Shown: piece after piece, positions 14,452-28,317 of the stretch | Layout of the letters: each line of letters opens with the position of its first letter | How positions within the stretch are numbered: position 1 is the first letter of the stretch | Assembly (NCBI GenBank): GCA_028818755.1 | Contig: JAPPNF010000074.1 | Span: forward strand, 1 to 48,669 | Source of the DNA: Deltaproteobacteria bacterium | GTDB lineage: Bacteria > Desulfobacterota > Binatia > UBA9968 > JAJDTQ01 | DNA length: 48,669 bases | Reading direction: 5' to 3' | Program-made: the position numbers and the translations under genes | Notes under the pieces: generated by a model | What the model saw: the letters and a program-made list of their open reading frames with translations, nothing else | The model's database searches: none | What the model was told of the DNA's origin: nothing

Positions 14452-15597
14452 ATGGAACGATACCTTCATGAGGCGCTCCTGGCGGACATCGACCGGAAGA
14501 TTATCCTGTTGTCCGGCCCGAGGCAATCCGGCAAGACCACGCTCTCCAGGATGCTCCACCCGGACCATCAGTACATCAACCACGACCTCGCGGAGCATCG
14601 ACTGATGCTTCGCGAGAAGAGTTGGGACCGAAGGAAGGCGCTGTTCATCCTGGACGAGCTGCACAAGATGGAGAACTGGAAGGTGTGGTTGAAGGGCGTG
14701 TACGACGTTGAAGGCCTGCCGCCGGCGCTGGTAGTCACCGGCAGCGCCAAACTGGCGGCCTTCCGGAAGACGGGGGACTCGCTAGCAGGCCGCTACTTCC
14801 ATTTCAGACTGCATCCGATCGATATGAAGGAAGCGTTGCAGCATACGGACCTCGGGCCTGACGAGGCCTTCAAGCGACTGATGCACGTCGGTGGTTTCCC
14901 GGAACCTTTCCTTCGAGGGTCGGGGCCCTGGTACAATCGCTGGAAGCGCACGCACGTCGACGCCATCCTCAAGGACGACCTGCTTACCCTGTCTTCGGTC
15001 CGGGACATCCAGTCTATCGAGACGTTGATCGAGTTGCTGCGTTCCCGTGTCGGCACGCCGCTCTCCGCCAATTCCCTTGCACGCGACTTGCAGAAGACCC
15101 GGAACACCGTGCAACACTGGCTCGATCTCCTGGAAGACTTGTACGTGATCTTTCGAGTCTTCCCCTATCACCGGAACGTCGCCCGTGCCCTGCTGAAAAC
15201 GCCGAAGTTCTACTTCTACGACAACGCGATGGTACAGGGGGACGACGGCGCCCACCTGGAGAACCTCGTCGCGTGCGCTCTCCTGAAAGAGTTGCACCGC
15301 GCGCAGGACGTCGAAGGCGAGGATCTGGGTCTGCATTACATTCGCGACAAGGAAGGCCGTGAGATCGATTTCCTGGTCACACGAAATCGGAAGCCGTGGA
15401 GAATGATCGAGGTCAAATGGAGCGACGCTGCGCCAAGCGTGAACTTCAAGCGCTTTCTGGTCGGCGAGACGCTCCACCGACTACAGGTCGTCGGCGAGCT
15501 GGCGCACGACAAGTCCTATCCCGACGGTTTGCGCATCGAGGCGGCCCAGCGGTTTCTCGCTGACGTACAGCTCGGGGTTACGACCGAAAACGCTTAG
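14452..15597 (+). CDS. AAA+ ATPase with DUF4143 domain
   Basis: A 381-residue protein: N-terminal P-loop ATPase with Walker A 'GPRQSGKTT' (22-30) and Walker B 'LFILDELHK' (Asp68/Glu69), an arginine-rich middle ('GSAKLAAFRK'), then a DUF4143 C-terminal domain ending in a nuclease-like fold segment ('LHYIRDKEGREIDFLVTRNR' region with 'MIEVKW'). Such proteins are frequent single-gene accessory ATPases in bacteria and archaea; their biological role is not settled. The gene stands alone on its strand, between miaB and an orphan protein, in DNA that is less GC-rich than the rest. This suggests acquisition by transfer. Confidence 0.9.
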   Translation: MERYLHEALLADIDRKIILLSGPRQSGKTTLSRMLHPDHQYINHDLAEHRLMLREKSWDRRKALFILDELHKMENWKVWLKGVYDVEGLPPALVVTGSAKLAAFRKTGDSLAGRYFHFRLHPIDMKEALQHTDLGPDEAFKRLMHVGGFPEPFLRGSGPWYNRWKRTHVDAILKDDLLTLSSVRDIQSIETLIELLRSRVGTPLSANSLARDLQKTRNTVQHWLDLLEDLYVIFRVFPYHRNVARALLKTPKFYFYDNAMVQGDDGAHLENLVACALLKELHRAQDVEGEDLGLHYIRDKEGREIDFLVTRNRKPWRMIEVKWSDAAPSVNFKRFLVGETLHRLQVVGELAHDKSYPDGLRIEAAQRFLADVQLGVTTENA

Positions 15598-15695
15598 TTC
15601 GTCTTCACTCCCAAACAGTTCAGGAAAGAAAAACGTGCCGCCGGCCGACACAAGCCTTGAATGGACGTTGCCGCGTGGGAGGTCAAAGCGCTGCG

Positions 15696-16361
15696 TCAAG
15701 AGCCCCGGTACTCGGACAGAAGACTGTCGCAGGAGGAGAAATCCACCAGGATCCGCAGACATGCGAAGGTTTCGAAATCCAGGGGCAAATCACCTTCGCG
15801 CCAAAGGAGCAGCGCTTTGTCCGGCGCGTGCCAGACCGCACCGGCGCCGCGGAGATCGCCGGGAATGTTGACGAGAAAGAACCTGGTGGCGTCGCCGGAA
15901 CCGGGGTCCACCCATTGGGTGAAAAAGAACAGCCGGGCCAGATCGCAATACAGTTGGTCCCGGACCAGGAAATTCGCGAAGCCCGGTCCGCTTCCGCTCA
16001 CCGCTTGACGTTCCCGGGGCGGGACTCTCCGTTGCACGGGAGTCCGCTGCTCTCCCTTGACGGCGAAAAGGAGACCCGTGGCGGCGAGCAGGACCCTGGC
16101 GGCGGCAACCCAACAGCCCATGGCGTACGTCGAAGTCACCTCGTGTCCCAGCAACCGGCGCGCCCTGGCCCCCGTCAGGCCATGGCACCTTTGCAAGGTT
16201 GCCGCCGCGTGGTCGCCGCTGTCGATACGTGCCCGGGGAAAGGACAGATCGCCGCTTCCAATGGTCGCCGCGGGGGCCATCGACCTCGACAGCACCTGAA
16301 GACCGAAGCGGCGGCTGTCCCGCACGGCCACCAGCGTCACCCGATCGCCCCGGTCAACCAT
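15696..16361 (-). CDS. Hypothetical protein, orphan downstream of hom
   Basis: A 221-residue frame with codon use like that of the neighbouring genes. I do not recognise the family. Residues 81-101 ('MGCWVAAARVLLAATGLLFAV') are hydrophobic enough for one membrane segment or a buried helix. The C-terminal half ('RDQLYCDLARLFFFTQW' and 'GDATRFFLVNIPGDLRG') looks globular. An in-frame stop lies just upstream, and GAAGG precedes the ATG. It starts 54 nt after the hom stop on the same strand, so it could be cotranscribed. In some relatives a phosphoglycerate mutase gene follows hom; this is not one. Confidence 0.6.
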   Translation of the reverse strand: MVDRGDRVTLVAVRDSRRFGLQVLSRSMAPAATIGSGDLSFPRARIDSGDHAAATLQRCHGLTGARARRLLGHEVTSTYAMGCWVAAARVLLAATGLLFAVKGEQRTPVQRRVPPRERQAVSGSGPGFANFLVRDQLYCDLARLFFFTQWVDPGSGDATRFFLVNIPGDLRGAGAVWHAPDKALLLWREGDLPLDFETFACLRILVDFSSCDSLLSEYRGS

Positions 16362-16415
16362 CGGCCTTCAGCCGAAGACTCCGCTCACCCCCGCATCCCG
16401 GCAAGGGACGCCCGG

Positions 16416-17792
16416 TCAAGCCTTCCATATCGGCAACCAAAGGGGTTCCGCGAGCACGTAGTCCTTCTGCGCGATACGCGCCAGGGCTTGGCGCAACTGG
16501 CCCACGTTGGTCTGCTCCAGGGTGATGACGAACGGAAGGATTTCCTCGGGCGCGACGCCACCCGCCCCCGCTCCGAGAAGGGACTCCAGCTCATCAGCGC
16601 CATGCTCCAGTTGCCAAATCTCCGCGACGTTGATCTGCTTCTCGCCGAAGACCTGACAGATGTCGCCGACGATGCCGCTCTGGTCCCGCACCACGAAGCG
16701 TACGTAGAAGGAGGCCCGAAGCTCGTCTTCCGGCAGCACCGAGTCCACCTCCGAGACGATGCTTTCAACCGGCAGGAAGGGCGTGTCGCCGGAACGCGCC
16801 GTCAGTTCGTGGACGTCGCCGAGGACGGCCACGGCTGTAGCCCCGCCCCCAGCTCCCGGGCCGGCGAACACGTAGTCCCAGTCGTCTCCTTCCGACGCGC
16901 CCCCGTCGCTCACCTGGCCCTTGAAGAACACCGCGTTGGTCACGCCGTCGATGCCCGCGATGGGATGGCGTTCGGGGACGATCATGGGCGTCACCATGGC
17001 CTCCAGCGCGCCGTCGACGCTCCGCGCCAGGGCCACGGACTTGATGGTGCTGCGACCCTTGCGTGCCGCGTAAAGGAAATCGATGGCATGGATGCGCTCG
17101 ATGCCCTTGCGGTGGATGGCGCCGGGCTGCAGGCGGGTCCCGAAGGTGATGGACGACAGCAGCAGGAGCTTGGCCTCGGCGTCGCGGCCGCTCACGTCGG
17201 CGTCCGGGTCGGCCTCAGCGTAGCCCAGGGCCTGGGCCGACGCCAGCGCGTCCTCGTAGGACCGGCCGTGCTGCGACATTTCGGTCAGGATGTAGTTGCT
17301 GGTGCCGTTCAGGAGGCCGTAGACGGCCGCGGGCCGTTCGGCGCTGAGGCTCTGGGTGAGCGGGCTGATGATGGGGATGCCGCCCGCGACGCAGGCCTCG
17401 AAGCGGACCGCGCGCCCGGATTCCCTAGCCGTGGTCCAGATCTCGGCGCCGTGGGCCACCAGCAGGGCCTTGTTGGCAGTGGCCACGGACTTGCCGTGCC
17501 GGAGCGCGTCCACCACCCATTCCTTCTGGATGCGTAGGTCCTCGGCGCCGCCGGCGGCCAGAACCTCCACGACGATGTCGACGTCGGGGTGGCGGGTGAC
17601 CTCGGTGGCGTCCGTGGTGAACAGCTCCGGCGAAGTCTCGTACCTCGGCTTGCCCTGAGGCGTGCGCGTGAACACCTTGACGACCTCGGCGTCGACGCCG
17701 AAGCGCGCAAGGTGGCCGGCGGCGATGAGGTCGTGGACCGCCGAACCGACGGTGCCGGCGCCGAGGATGCCGATGTTTACCCGTGCTGCCAT
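16416..17792 (-). CDS. hom: Homoserine dehydrogenase
   Basis: A 458-residue monofunctional homoserine dehydrogenase, which reduces aspartate semialdehyde to homoserine for threonine and methionine synthesis. Visible marks are the N-terminal nucleotide-binding 'IGILGAGTVGSAV', 'VATANKALLVAHGAE' with the conserved Lys, 'ACVAGGIPII', 'LLNGTSNYILTEM', the catalytic segment 'YAEADPDADVSGRDAEAK' and a C-terminal ACT domain ('YVRFVVRDQSGIVGDICQVF'), which normally gives threonine feedback control. It lies 82 nt downstream of alaC, with a short hairpin repeat between them. Confidence 0.96.
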   Translation of the reverse strand: MAARVNIGILGAGTVGSAVHDLIAAGHLARFGVDAEVVKVFTRTPQGKPRYETSPELFTTDATEVTRHPDVDIVVEVLAAGGAEDLRIQKEWVVDALRHGKSVATANKALLVAHGAEIWTTARESGRAVRFEACVAGGIPIISPLTQSLSAERPAAVYGLLNGTSNYILTEMSQHGRSYEDALASAQALGYAEADPDADVSGRDAEAKLLLLSSITFGTRLQPGAIHRKGIERIHAIDFLYAARKGRSTIKSVALARSVDGALEAMVTPMIVPERHPIAGIDGVTNAVFFKGQVSDGGASEGDDWDYVFAGPGAGGGATAVAVLGDVHELTARSGDTPFLPVESIVSEVDSVLPEDELRASFYVRFVVRDQSGIVGDICQVFGEKQINVAEIWQLEHGADELESLLGAGAGGVAPEEILPFVITLEQTNVGQLRQALARIAQKDYVLAEPLWLPIWKA

Positions 17793-17821
17793 GCGTCAGT
17801 GTCCCGCGGCAAGAGGACCCC

Positions 17822-17857
17822 TCACCCCAACCCTCTCCCGGAGGGAGAGGGTTGGGA
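17822..17857. repeat. Short CTCTCCC hairpin repeat, copy c
   Basis: CTCACCCC, then AACCCTCTCCC-GGA-GGGAGAGGGTT (17829-17853), an 11-bp perfect stem, then GGGAG. It lies between alaC and hom and belongs with the copies at 4627-4665 and 4772-4813. Confidence 0.7.
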
Positions 17858-17874
17858 GGCTGCAAAATCGATAT

Positions 17875-19053
17875 TCATTCCGGCAGCACGCCCATGGCCT
17901 TGCGGATGGTGCGCACCGCCTGCCGTGTGCGGTGCTCATTCTCGATCAGAGCGAAACGTACGTGCTGGTCGCCGTACTGGCCGAAGCCGATGCCGGGGGA
18001 CACCGCCACCTTGCCCTCGTTCAGCAGGAACTTGGAGAACTCCACCGAGCCCATGGAACGGTAGGAGGCCGGGATCTCCGCCCACACGAACATGGTTGCC
18101 CTGGGCTTGCGGATCATCCAGTTGACCCGGGCGAGCCCCTCCACCAGCGCGTCCCGGCGGCTCCGGTAGGTCTCTGAGATGTCGTGCACGTCGTCGTCGG
18201 CGCTGTTGAGCGCGTGGATGGCGGCGATCTGCACCGGCTGGAAGATGCCGTAGTCCATGTAGCTCTTGAGCCGCGCCAGGGCGTGGATCATGGTGGCGTT
18301 GCCCACCGCGAACCCTACCCGCCAGCCCGGCATGTTGTAGCTCTTGGACATGGTAAAGAACTCCACGCCCACGTCCTTGGCGCCCGGTGCCTGGAGGAAG
18401 CTCGGGGGCTCGTACCCGTCGAAGGTGAGGTCGGCGTAGGCGAGGTCGTGAATCACCAGGATCTCGTGGGCCTTGGCGAAGCTCACGATGCGCTCGAAGA
18501 ACTCGAGGTCCACCACCTCGGTGGTGGGGTTGTGCGGGAAGTTCAGGATCAGCAGCTTGGGCCGGGGCCAGGTCTGCTTGATGGCCTCCTCGAGTTGTTC
18601 CATGAACCCCTCGCTGGAGACCAGCGGGATGCTGCGCAGGTCGCCGCCGGCGATCACCACCGAGTACTGGTGGATAGGATAGGTGGGGCTCGGGCACAGC
18701 ACCACGTCCCCGGGGTCGATCATGGCCAGCACCAGGTGCGCCAGCCCCTCCTTGGAGCCGATGGTGACGATGGCCTCGTCGTCGGCATCGATGGACACGC
18801 CGTAGCGCCGCTGATACCAGTCGGCGATGGCCAGCCTGAGCTTGTAGATGCCCCGGGACACCGAGTAGCGATGGTTCTGCGGCTTCTGGACCGCTTCCAC
18901 CAGCTTCTCGACGATGGGCGCCGGCGTCGCCATGTCCGGATTGCCCATGCTGAAGTCGACGATGTCCTCTCCCCTCCTCCGCGCCTCCTGCTTAAGGTCG
19001 TTGATGGTATTGAAGACGTAAGGCGGCAGCCTCTTGATCCGGTTGAATTCCAC
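17875..19053 (-). CDS. alaC: Alanine/aspartate-type aminotransferase (AlaC-like, class I)
   Basis: A 392-residue PLP-dependent class I/II aminotransferase. It has '[12 protein letters not shown]' near the start, the substrate loop '[13 protein letters not shown]', 'PHNPTTEV' and the PLP lysine Lys237 in '[13 protein letters not shown]', followed by the conserved arginine near the end ('[14 protein letters not shown]'). The opening sequence and motif spacing are those of AlaC (glutamate-pyruvate) enzymes; this subgroup is often mislabelled as LL-diaminopimelate aminotransferase. The reaction is alanine plus 2-oxoglutarate to pyruvate plus glutamate. Upstream of hom on the same strand, it may serve amino-acid synthesis. 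Confidence 0.88.
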   Translation of the reverse strand: MEFNRIKRLPPYVFNTINDLKQEARRRGEDIVDFSMGNPDMATPAPIVEKLVEAVQKPQNHRYSVSRGIYKLRLAIADWYQRRYGVSIDADDEAIVTIGSKEGLAHLVLAMIDPGDVVLCPSPTYPIHQYSVVIAGGDLRSIPLVSSEGFMEQLEEAIKQTWPRPKLLILNFPHNPTTEVVDLEFFERIVSFAKAHEILVIHDLAYADLTFDGYEPPSFLQAPGAKDVGVEFFTMSKSYNMPGWRVGFAVGNATMIHALARLKSYMDYGIFQPVQIAAIHALNSADDDVHDISETYRSRRDALVEGLARVNWMIRKPRATMFVWAEIPASYRSMGSVEFSKFLLNEGKVAVSPGIGFGQYGDQHVRFALIENEHRTRQAVRTIRKAMGVLPE

Positions 19054-19114
19054 GTTGCGGTACCTCTAAGGACCTGTTTTTACGCCATTTCCCTTATGGG
19101 CGCAAATCAAGGGC

Positions 19115-21289
19115 TCAGTCCGCCCAGGTACCCAGTTGCATGGCCTCGCCCCAGCGGTATCGCAGCTCTTCCCGAACTCGCCGGGAGACTTTGCCGCGCA
19201 GACTCGGATTGCGCGCAAGCCAGTCGTGGGCCTCTTGGCGCGCCGCCTGCAGCATCTCGGAATCGTAGACGAGGTGGGCTACCCGGAATCCCTGGAAGCC
19301 GGCTTGACGGGTGCCGAGGACTTCGCCGGCTCCGCGAAGCCTCAAGTCGGCCTCGGCCACCTCGAACCCGTCGGCGGCCTGCTCCAAAACCTCCAGCCGG
19401 CGGCGCGAGTCGTCGTCCCGGGAGCCGTAGTGGATCAGGACGCAGTGGGACTCGTCCCGACCGCGCCCGACCCGCCCCCGGAGTTGATGCAACTGGGCGA
19501 GCCCGAACCGCTCGGCGTGCTCGACCACCATGAGGGTGGCGCCGGGCACGTCGATGCCCACCTCGATGACGGTGGTGGCTACCAGCACCTGGATCTCCCC
19601 CTGCCGGAAGCGCCGCATCACCTGGTCCCGTTCGGCCGTGGGCATCTGGCCGTGGACCAGGCCCAGGCGAAGCCCCCGCATGACCGTCCGGGACAGCTCC
19701 CGCGCCATGCTCTCGGCCGCCGCCATCGGCATTTTCTGGGATTCCTCTACCAGCGGGTAGACCAGGTACGCCTGACGTCCATCGGCCACCGCCGACCGGA
19801 CCCGCTCGTAGACCCGTTGACGCTGCCCTTCCTGGACTACTACCGTGCGCACCGGCGTCCTGCCCGGCGGCGCCTCGTCGAGAAGCGAAACCTCCAAGTC
19901 TCCGGAGAGCACCATGGCGAGGCTGCGCGGGATGGGCGTGGCGCTCATCAGGAGCAGGTCCGGCTCGCCCGCGCCGCCGCCGGCCGCCTCATCCCGCAGG
20001 GACAGCCTTGCGAAGGCGCTGCGCTGGCTCACTCCGAAGCGGTGCTGCTCGTCGACGATGCCCAGCCCCATGCGCGGCGCCGACACGCCCTCCTGGATGA
20101 GGGCGTGGGTGCCCACGACGAAGTCCACCTCCCCGTCGCCGATGCGCTCGGTGATCTCTTTCCGGACGGCCGCTGGAAGCGATCCCGAGAGAAACACCGA
20201 GCGGATACGCAACCGCTCCGCGTAGGGGCGAAGCCTTTCATAGTGCTGCTCGGCAAGAAGCTCGGTAGGGGCCAGAAGCAGCGCCTGACGGCCGTTCTCC
20301 ATGGCTCGAAGGGCGCTCAGCCACGCGAGGACGGTCTTCCCCGATCCCACGTCGCCTTGCAGCAGGCGGCGCATGGGGTTGGGCGACTCCATGTCCCGGT
20401 AGATCTCCCGCAACACGCGCTCCTGACCCCCGGTGAGTCGGTACGGGAGCAGCTCCCGCATCCTGGCGGTCAGCGATCCGGGCCGTGCCGGCGAGGAAAA
20501 TCCCGGAGTGTCCCGGCGCTGCCGGTGGCGCAGGGCCAAGGCCAGTTGGAAGTAGAAAAACTCATCGAACGCCAGAGACCGCCGTGCCGTGGTCCGCGCT
20601 TTCTCCAGGGCGTCAGGGGCCATTGCGCTGTCCGGCCGGTGGATCACCTCCATGGCCTGATTCAGGTCCATGAGCCCTTGCCGTTCGGCCAGCTCCGAGG
20701 GCAGGAAACTCGGCAGGAACCCGCCGAACCGCTCCAGGGCCTGAGCGGCCCAGCCGCGCAGGTTGGCCTGCGAAACGTCGCCGGGTTTTTCGTACACCGG
20801 CCGCACCTCGGGCCGCCGCTCGGATTCTTCGTCAAGGATCTCGAACTCCGGGTGGGGCAGGCTCAACCGCGCCCCGCGTTCGGGGGCTATCCTCCCGTAG
20901 ACGGCGAGGCGTTGGCCCACACGCAGCGCGTCTGCGATATACCGGGGCGGGTTGAACCACACCAGCTCCAGGCTGCCGGTATCGTCGGTCAGGACGGCAG
21001 TGAGGATGCGCCGGCGGCCGCCGCGGAGCCGTCCGGCCCGCAAGCTCGTCAGGCGTCCCACAAGGCTGCCGCTCTCCCCTGCTCCGACCTCCGCGATGGC
21101 TGACACGTCGCGGCGATCCTCGTAGCGGAAAGGCAGATGGTAGAGCAGATCCTCGATGGTGGCGAGGCCGCGACCGACGAGCTGGGCAGCCCGCACGAGC
21201 CCAACGCCTTTCAGTATCTCCAGGCCCGCTTGCAACGCGTGATGACAGTCGGCCGGATCGACGGAAGTAACGCGATAGGGTTGAGGCAC
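19115..21289 (-). CDS. recG: ATP-dependent DNA helicase RecG
   Basis: A 724-residue RecG, the branch-migrating helicase that remodels stalled forks and Holliday junctions. An N-terminal wedge domain with an OB fold (about 40-170: 'LYHLPFRYEDRR', 'TSLRAGRLRGGRRRILTAVL') precedes two RecA-like helicase domains: Walker A 'LLQGDVGSGKTVLAW', DEQH box 'LGIVDEQHRFGV', motif III 'LLMSATPIPRSLAM', motif VI 'QLRGRVGRGRDESHCVL', and the TRG-like end. The length is normal. It is separated from carB by a gap with a hairpin repeat. Confidence 0.97.
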   Translation of the reverse strand: MPQPYRVTSVDPADCHHALQAGLEILKGVGLVRAAQLVGRGLATIEDLLYHLPFRYEDRRDVSAIAEVGAGESGSLVGRLTSLRAGRLRGGRRRILTAVLTDDTGSLELVWFNPPRYIADALRVGQRLAVYGRIAPERGARLSLPHPEFEILDEESERRPEVRPVYEKPGDVSQANLRGWAAQALERFGGFLPSFLPSELAERQGLMDLNQAMEVIHRPDSAMAPDALEKARTTARRSLAFDEFFYFQLALALRHRQRRDTPGFSSPARPGSLTARMRELLPYRLTGGQERVLREIYRDMESPNPMRRLLQGDVGSGKTVLAWLSALRAMENGRQALLLAPTELLAEQHYERLRPYAERLRIRSVFLSGSLPAAVRKEITERIGDGEVDFVVGTHALIQEGVSAPRMGLGIVDEQHRFGVSQRSAFARLSLRDEAAGGGAGEPDLLLMSATPIPRSLAMVLSGDLEVSLLDEAPPGRTPVRTVVVQEGQRQRVYERVRSAVADGRQAYLVYPLVEESQKMPMAAAESMARELSRTVMRGLRLGLVHGQMPTAERDQVMRRFRQGEIQVLVATTVIEVGIDVPGATLMVVEHAERFGLAQLHQLRGRVGRGRDESHCVLIHYGSRDDDSRRRLEVLEQAADGFEVAEADLRLRGAGEVLGTRQAGFQGFRVAHLVYDSEMLQAARQEAHDWLARNPSLRGKVSRRVREELRYRWGEAMQLGTWAD

Positions 21290-21321
21290 GATGGCGTCCT
21301 TCGACTCCGCTCCGCTAAACC

Positions 21322-21374
21322 CGTCCTGAGCCTGTCGACAAGCTCAAGACAGGCCTGTCGAAGGGCTCAGGACG
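21322..21374. repeat. Interrupted inverted repeat between recG and carB (CGTCCTGAGCC type)
   Basis: CGTCCTGAGCC at 21322-21332 pairs with GGCTCAGGACG at 21364-21374. Between them CCTGTCGACAAGCTC and GACAGGCCTGTCGAAG give further pairing. This is a known style of intergenic repeat seen in many proteobacterial genomes. It lies in the 121-nt gap upstream of recG. Confidence 0.7.
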
Positions 21375-21410
21375 AACGGAGAAGGGCCAAGCCAAGACCT
21401 GACACGGGTT

Positions 21411-24629
<3,219 letters not shown>

Positions 24630-24630
24630 G

Positions 24631-25749
<1,119 letters not shown>

Positions 25750-25774
25750 GAGATGAACCGGCCCGTCCGTCTGT

Positions 25775-26437
25775 TCAATAGATGAGGCCGCCGATGCGCC
25801 ACCAGCGGGGCCAACTCTTTTCCGAGTCCCACGACCAGTACTTGACGAAGGCCCGGCCGCGGATGTCCTCGATGGGGACGAACCCCCAGAAGCGGCTGTC
25901 GAAGCTGCGGTCCCGGTTGTCGCCCATGACGAACACGTGCCCGTCCGGGACCTTCACCGGGCCGAGATTGTCGCGGACGTGGTCGACGCCCAGGGTTGTT
26001 CCCCGCTCTTCGAAATGAGCGTGTGCGTCCTCGACGGCCTCTCCGTTGATGTAGAGCTTCTTGTCACGGATGACCACGTCGTCGCCCGGCACACCCACCA
26101 CGCGCTTGATGAAATCCTTGCAGCGGTCCCTGGGATAGACGAACACGATGACGTCGCCGCGCTCCGGCATGTCCCACTCCATCACGTGGGAGCCGCGGGC
26201 GAGGTCGACACAGCCGGCAAACGGCACCCAGTTGACGTCCGGAAGGCGCACGCCATAGGACAGCTTGTTCACCAGGATGTGGTCGCCGATGGCCAAGGTG
26301 GGGATCATGGAGCCCGACGGGATCTTGAAAGCCTGTACGACGAAGGCGCGCAGGAACAGCGCGGCCACGAGCGCGATGAGGATGGCTTCCGCATACTCCC
26401 GGAAAACGCTTTTTCTGGACTTGCCGAATCTGGCCAC
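25775..26437 (-). CDS. lepB: Signal peptidase I
   Basis: A 220-residue type I signal peptidase that cleaves signal peptides from secreted proteins on the outer face of the inner membrane. An N-terminal anchor at about 16-34 is followed by box B with catalytic Ser43 ('PSGSMIPTL'), box D with catalytic Lys111 ('[11 protein letters not shown]') and box E ('[18 protein letters not shown]'). A cysteine pair ('GCVDL', 'DRCKDF') lies between. It sits downstream of lepA on the same strand, the classical lep arrangement. Confidence 0.97.
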   Translation of the reverse strand: MARFGKSRKSVFREYAEAILIALVAALFLRAFVVQAFKIPSGSMIPTLAIGDHILVNKLSYGVRLPDVNWVPFAGCVDLARGSHVMEWDMPERGDVIVFVYPRDRCKDFIKRVVGVPGDDVVIRDKKLYINGEAVEDAHAHFEERGTTLGVDHVRDNLGPVKVPDGHVFVMGDNRDRSFDSRFWGFVPIEDIRGRAFVKYWSWDSEKSWPRWWRIGGLIY

Positions 26438-26523
26438 GTACGGGGATCCCTTGGTGTTCTTTCTTTGCGCGGGCGGGTTTCAACACCGCGCCTCAATTTA
26501 ACACCTGACCGGCAACTTTGAAA

Positions 26524-28317
26524 TCAGACCTTCAGGGCCGCCAGGAACGCCTCCTGGGGTATCTCCACCCGCCCCACCGACTTCATGCGCTTCTTGCCCT
26601 CCTTCTGCCTTTCCAGGAGCTTGCGCTTGCGCGTGATGTCGCCGCCGTAGCACTTGGCGGTGACGTTCTTGCGCAGCGCCTTGACCGACTCCCGGGCGAT
26701 GACGCGGCTGCCGATGGCGGCCTGGATCACCACCTCGAAGAGCTGGCGCGGGATCAGCTGGCGCATGCGCTGCACCATGTCCCGGCCGCGCACGTACGCC
26801 TTGTCGCGGTGCACGATCAGCGACATGGCGTCCACCAGGTCGCCGTTGATGCGGATGTCGAGCTTGGCCAGCTTCGACGGGCGCATTCCCGCCATCTCGT
26901 AGTCCATGGAAGCGTAGCCCCGGCTGAGGGACTTGAGGCGGTCGTAGAAGTCGTAGACGATCTCGTTGAGCGGCAGCTCGTAGGTGACCATGGCGCGGTT
27001 GGGGCCCAGGTAGCGCAACTCCCGCTGAATCCCGCGCTTTTCCTCGCACAGCTTGAACACGCCCCCGAGATAGTCCTTGGGAAGGTGGATGGTGGCCAGG
27101 ATGAACGGCTCCTCGATCATTTCGATGTCGGCCTCGTTGGGGAAAGCCACCGGATTGTCGATGGACAGGATCTCGCCGGCGTGGGTGGTCACCTGGTAGA
27201 CCACCGTGGGGGCCGTGGTGATCAGGGCCAGGTCGAACTCGCGCTCCAGCCGCTCGCGCACGATGTCCAGATGGAGCAGACCGAGAAACCCGCAGCGGAA
27301 GCCGAAGCCCAGGGCCTGGGAAGTCTCGGCCTCGAAGGTGAAGGACGAATCGTTCAGGCTCAGCTTCTCCAGGGCGGTTCGCAGCGCCTGGTACTGGCCC
27401 GAGTCCGCCGGATAGAGACCGCTGAACACCATGGGCTTCAACGGCCGAAAACCGGCCAGGGGTTCCTCGGCGGCGCGCTTGTGGATCGTGACGGTATCGC
27501 CGATGCGGGCCTCATGGATGTTCTTGATCGACGCCATGAGGAAACCCACCTCGCCCGGCCCGAGACTCCCCACTTCCACGGGGCCGGGAGCGAAGACACC
27601 GAGCCGGTTGACCTCGAACACCCCGCCGGTAGACATCAGGCGGATGGAGTCGCCGTTGCGGACGCTTCCGTCGAAGATCCGCAGCAGGATCACCGCGCCG
27701 TGATAGGGATCGAACCAACTGTCGAAGACCAGACCGCGCAGAGGCGCATCCCGCTCGCTCGCGGGGGGTGGAAAGTTGGCGACGAGGCCTTCCAGCACGG
27801 CCTCGATGCCAACGCCGTTCTTGGCGCTGGCCAGGATGGCCTGGGAGCCGTCCAGGCCGATGATGTCCTCCAGCTCCCGCTTGACCCGCTCCGGGTCCGC
27901 GCTGGGCAGGTCGATCTTGTTGATGACGGGAAGCACCTGGAGGTCGTGATCCAGTGCCAGGTAGACGTTGGCCACCGTCTGCGCCTCCACCCCCTGGGCG
28001 GCGTCCACCACCAGGATCGCACCCTCGCACGCCGCCAGGCTGCGGGAAACCTCGTAGGAGAAATCCACGTGCCCGGGCGTGTCGATGAGGTTCAGGACGT
28101 AGTCCTCGCCGCTTCCGGAACGGTATTGCAGCCGCACCGGGCTGGCCTTGATGGTGATGCCGCGCTCGCGTTCCAGCTCCATCTTGTCCAGGAACTGGTC
28201 GGTCTTCTCGCGCTCGCTGAGCGCGCCGGTGTGCTCCAGCAATCGATCCGCCAGCGTGGACTTGCCGTGGTCGATGTGGGCAATGATGCAGAAGTTCCGT
28301 ATATGGCTGCTATCCAC
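26524..28317 (-). CDS. lepA: Elongation factor 4 (LepA)
   Basis: A 597-residue ribosome-associated translational GTPase. G1 '[15 protein letters not shown]' lies at about residues 13-27, G2 'ERGITIK', G3 '[16 protein letters not shown]' and G4 '[10 protein letters not shown]'. These are followed by EF-G domains II, III and V and the LepA-specific C-terminal domain ('[20 protein letters not shown]'). The start is GTG at 28317, with an AGGACGGG site upstream; this overlaps the end of ugd by 8 nt. It precedes lepB by 86 nt. Confidence 0.97.
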   Translation of the reverse strand: MDSSHIRNFCIIAHIDHGKSTLADRLLEHTGALSEREKTDQFLDKMELERERGITIKASPVRLQYRSGSGEDYVLNLIDTPGHVDFSYEVSRSLAACEGAILVVDAAQGVEAQTVANVYLALDHDLQVLPVINKIDLPSADPERVKRELEDIIGLDGSQAILASAKNGVGIEAVLEGLVANFPPPASERDAPLRGLVFDSWFDPYHGAVILLRIFDGSVRNGDSIRLMSTGGVFEVNRLGVFAPGPVEVGSLGPGEVGFLMASIKNIHEARIGDTVTIHKRAAEEPLAGFRPLKPMVFSGLYPADSGQYQALRTALEKLSLNDSSFTFEAETSQALGFGFRCGFLGLLHLDIVRERLEREFDLALITTAPTVVYQVTTHAGEILSIDNPVAFPNEADIEMIEEPFILATIHLPKDYLGGVFKLCEEKRGIQRELRYLGPNRAMVTYELPLNEIVYDFYDRLKSLSRGYASMDYEMAGMRPSKLAKLDIRINGDLVDAMSLIVHRDKAYVRGRDMVQRMRQLIPRQLFEVVIQAAIGSRVIARESVKALRKNVTAKCYGGDITRKRKLLERQKEGKKRMKSVGRVEIPQEAFLAALKV

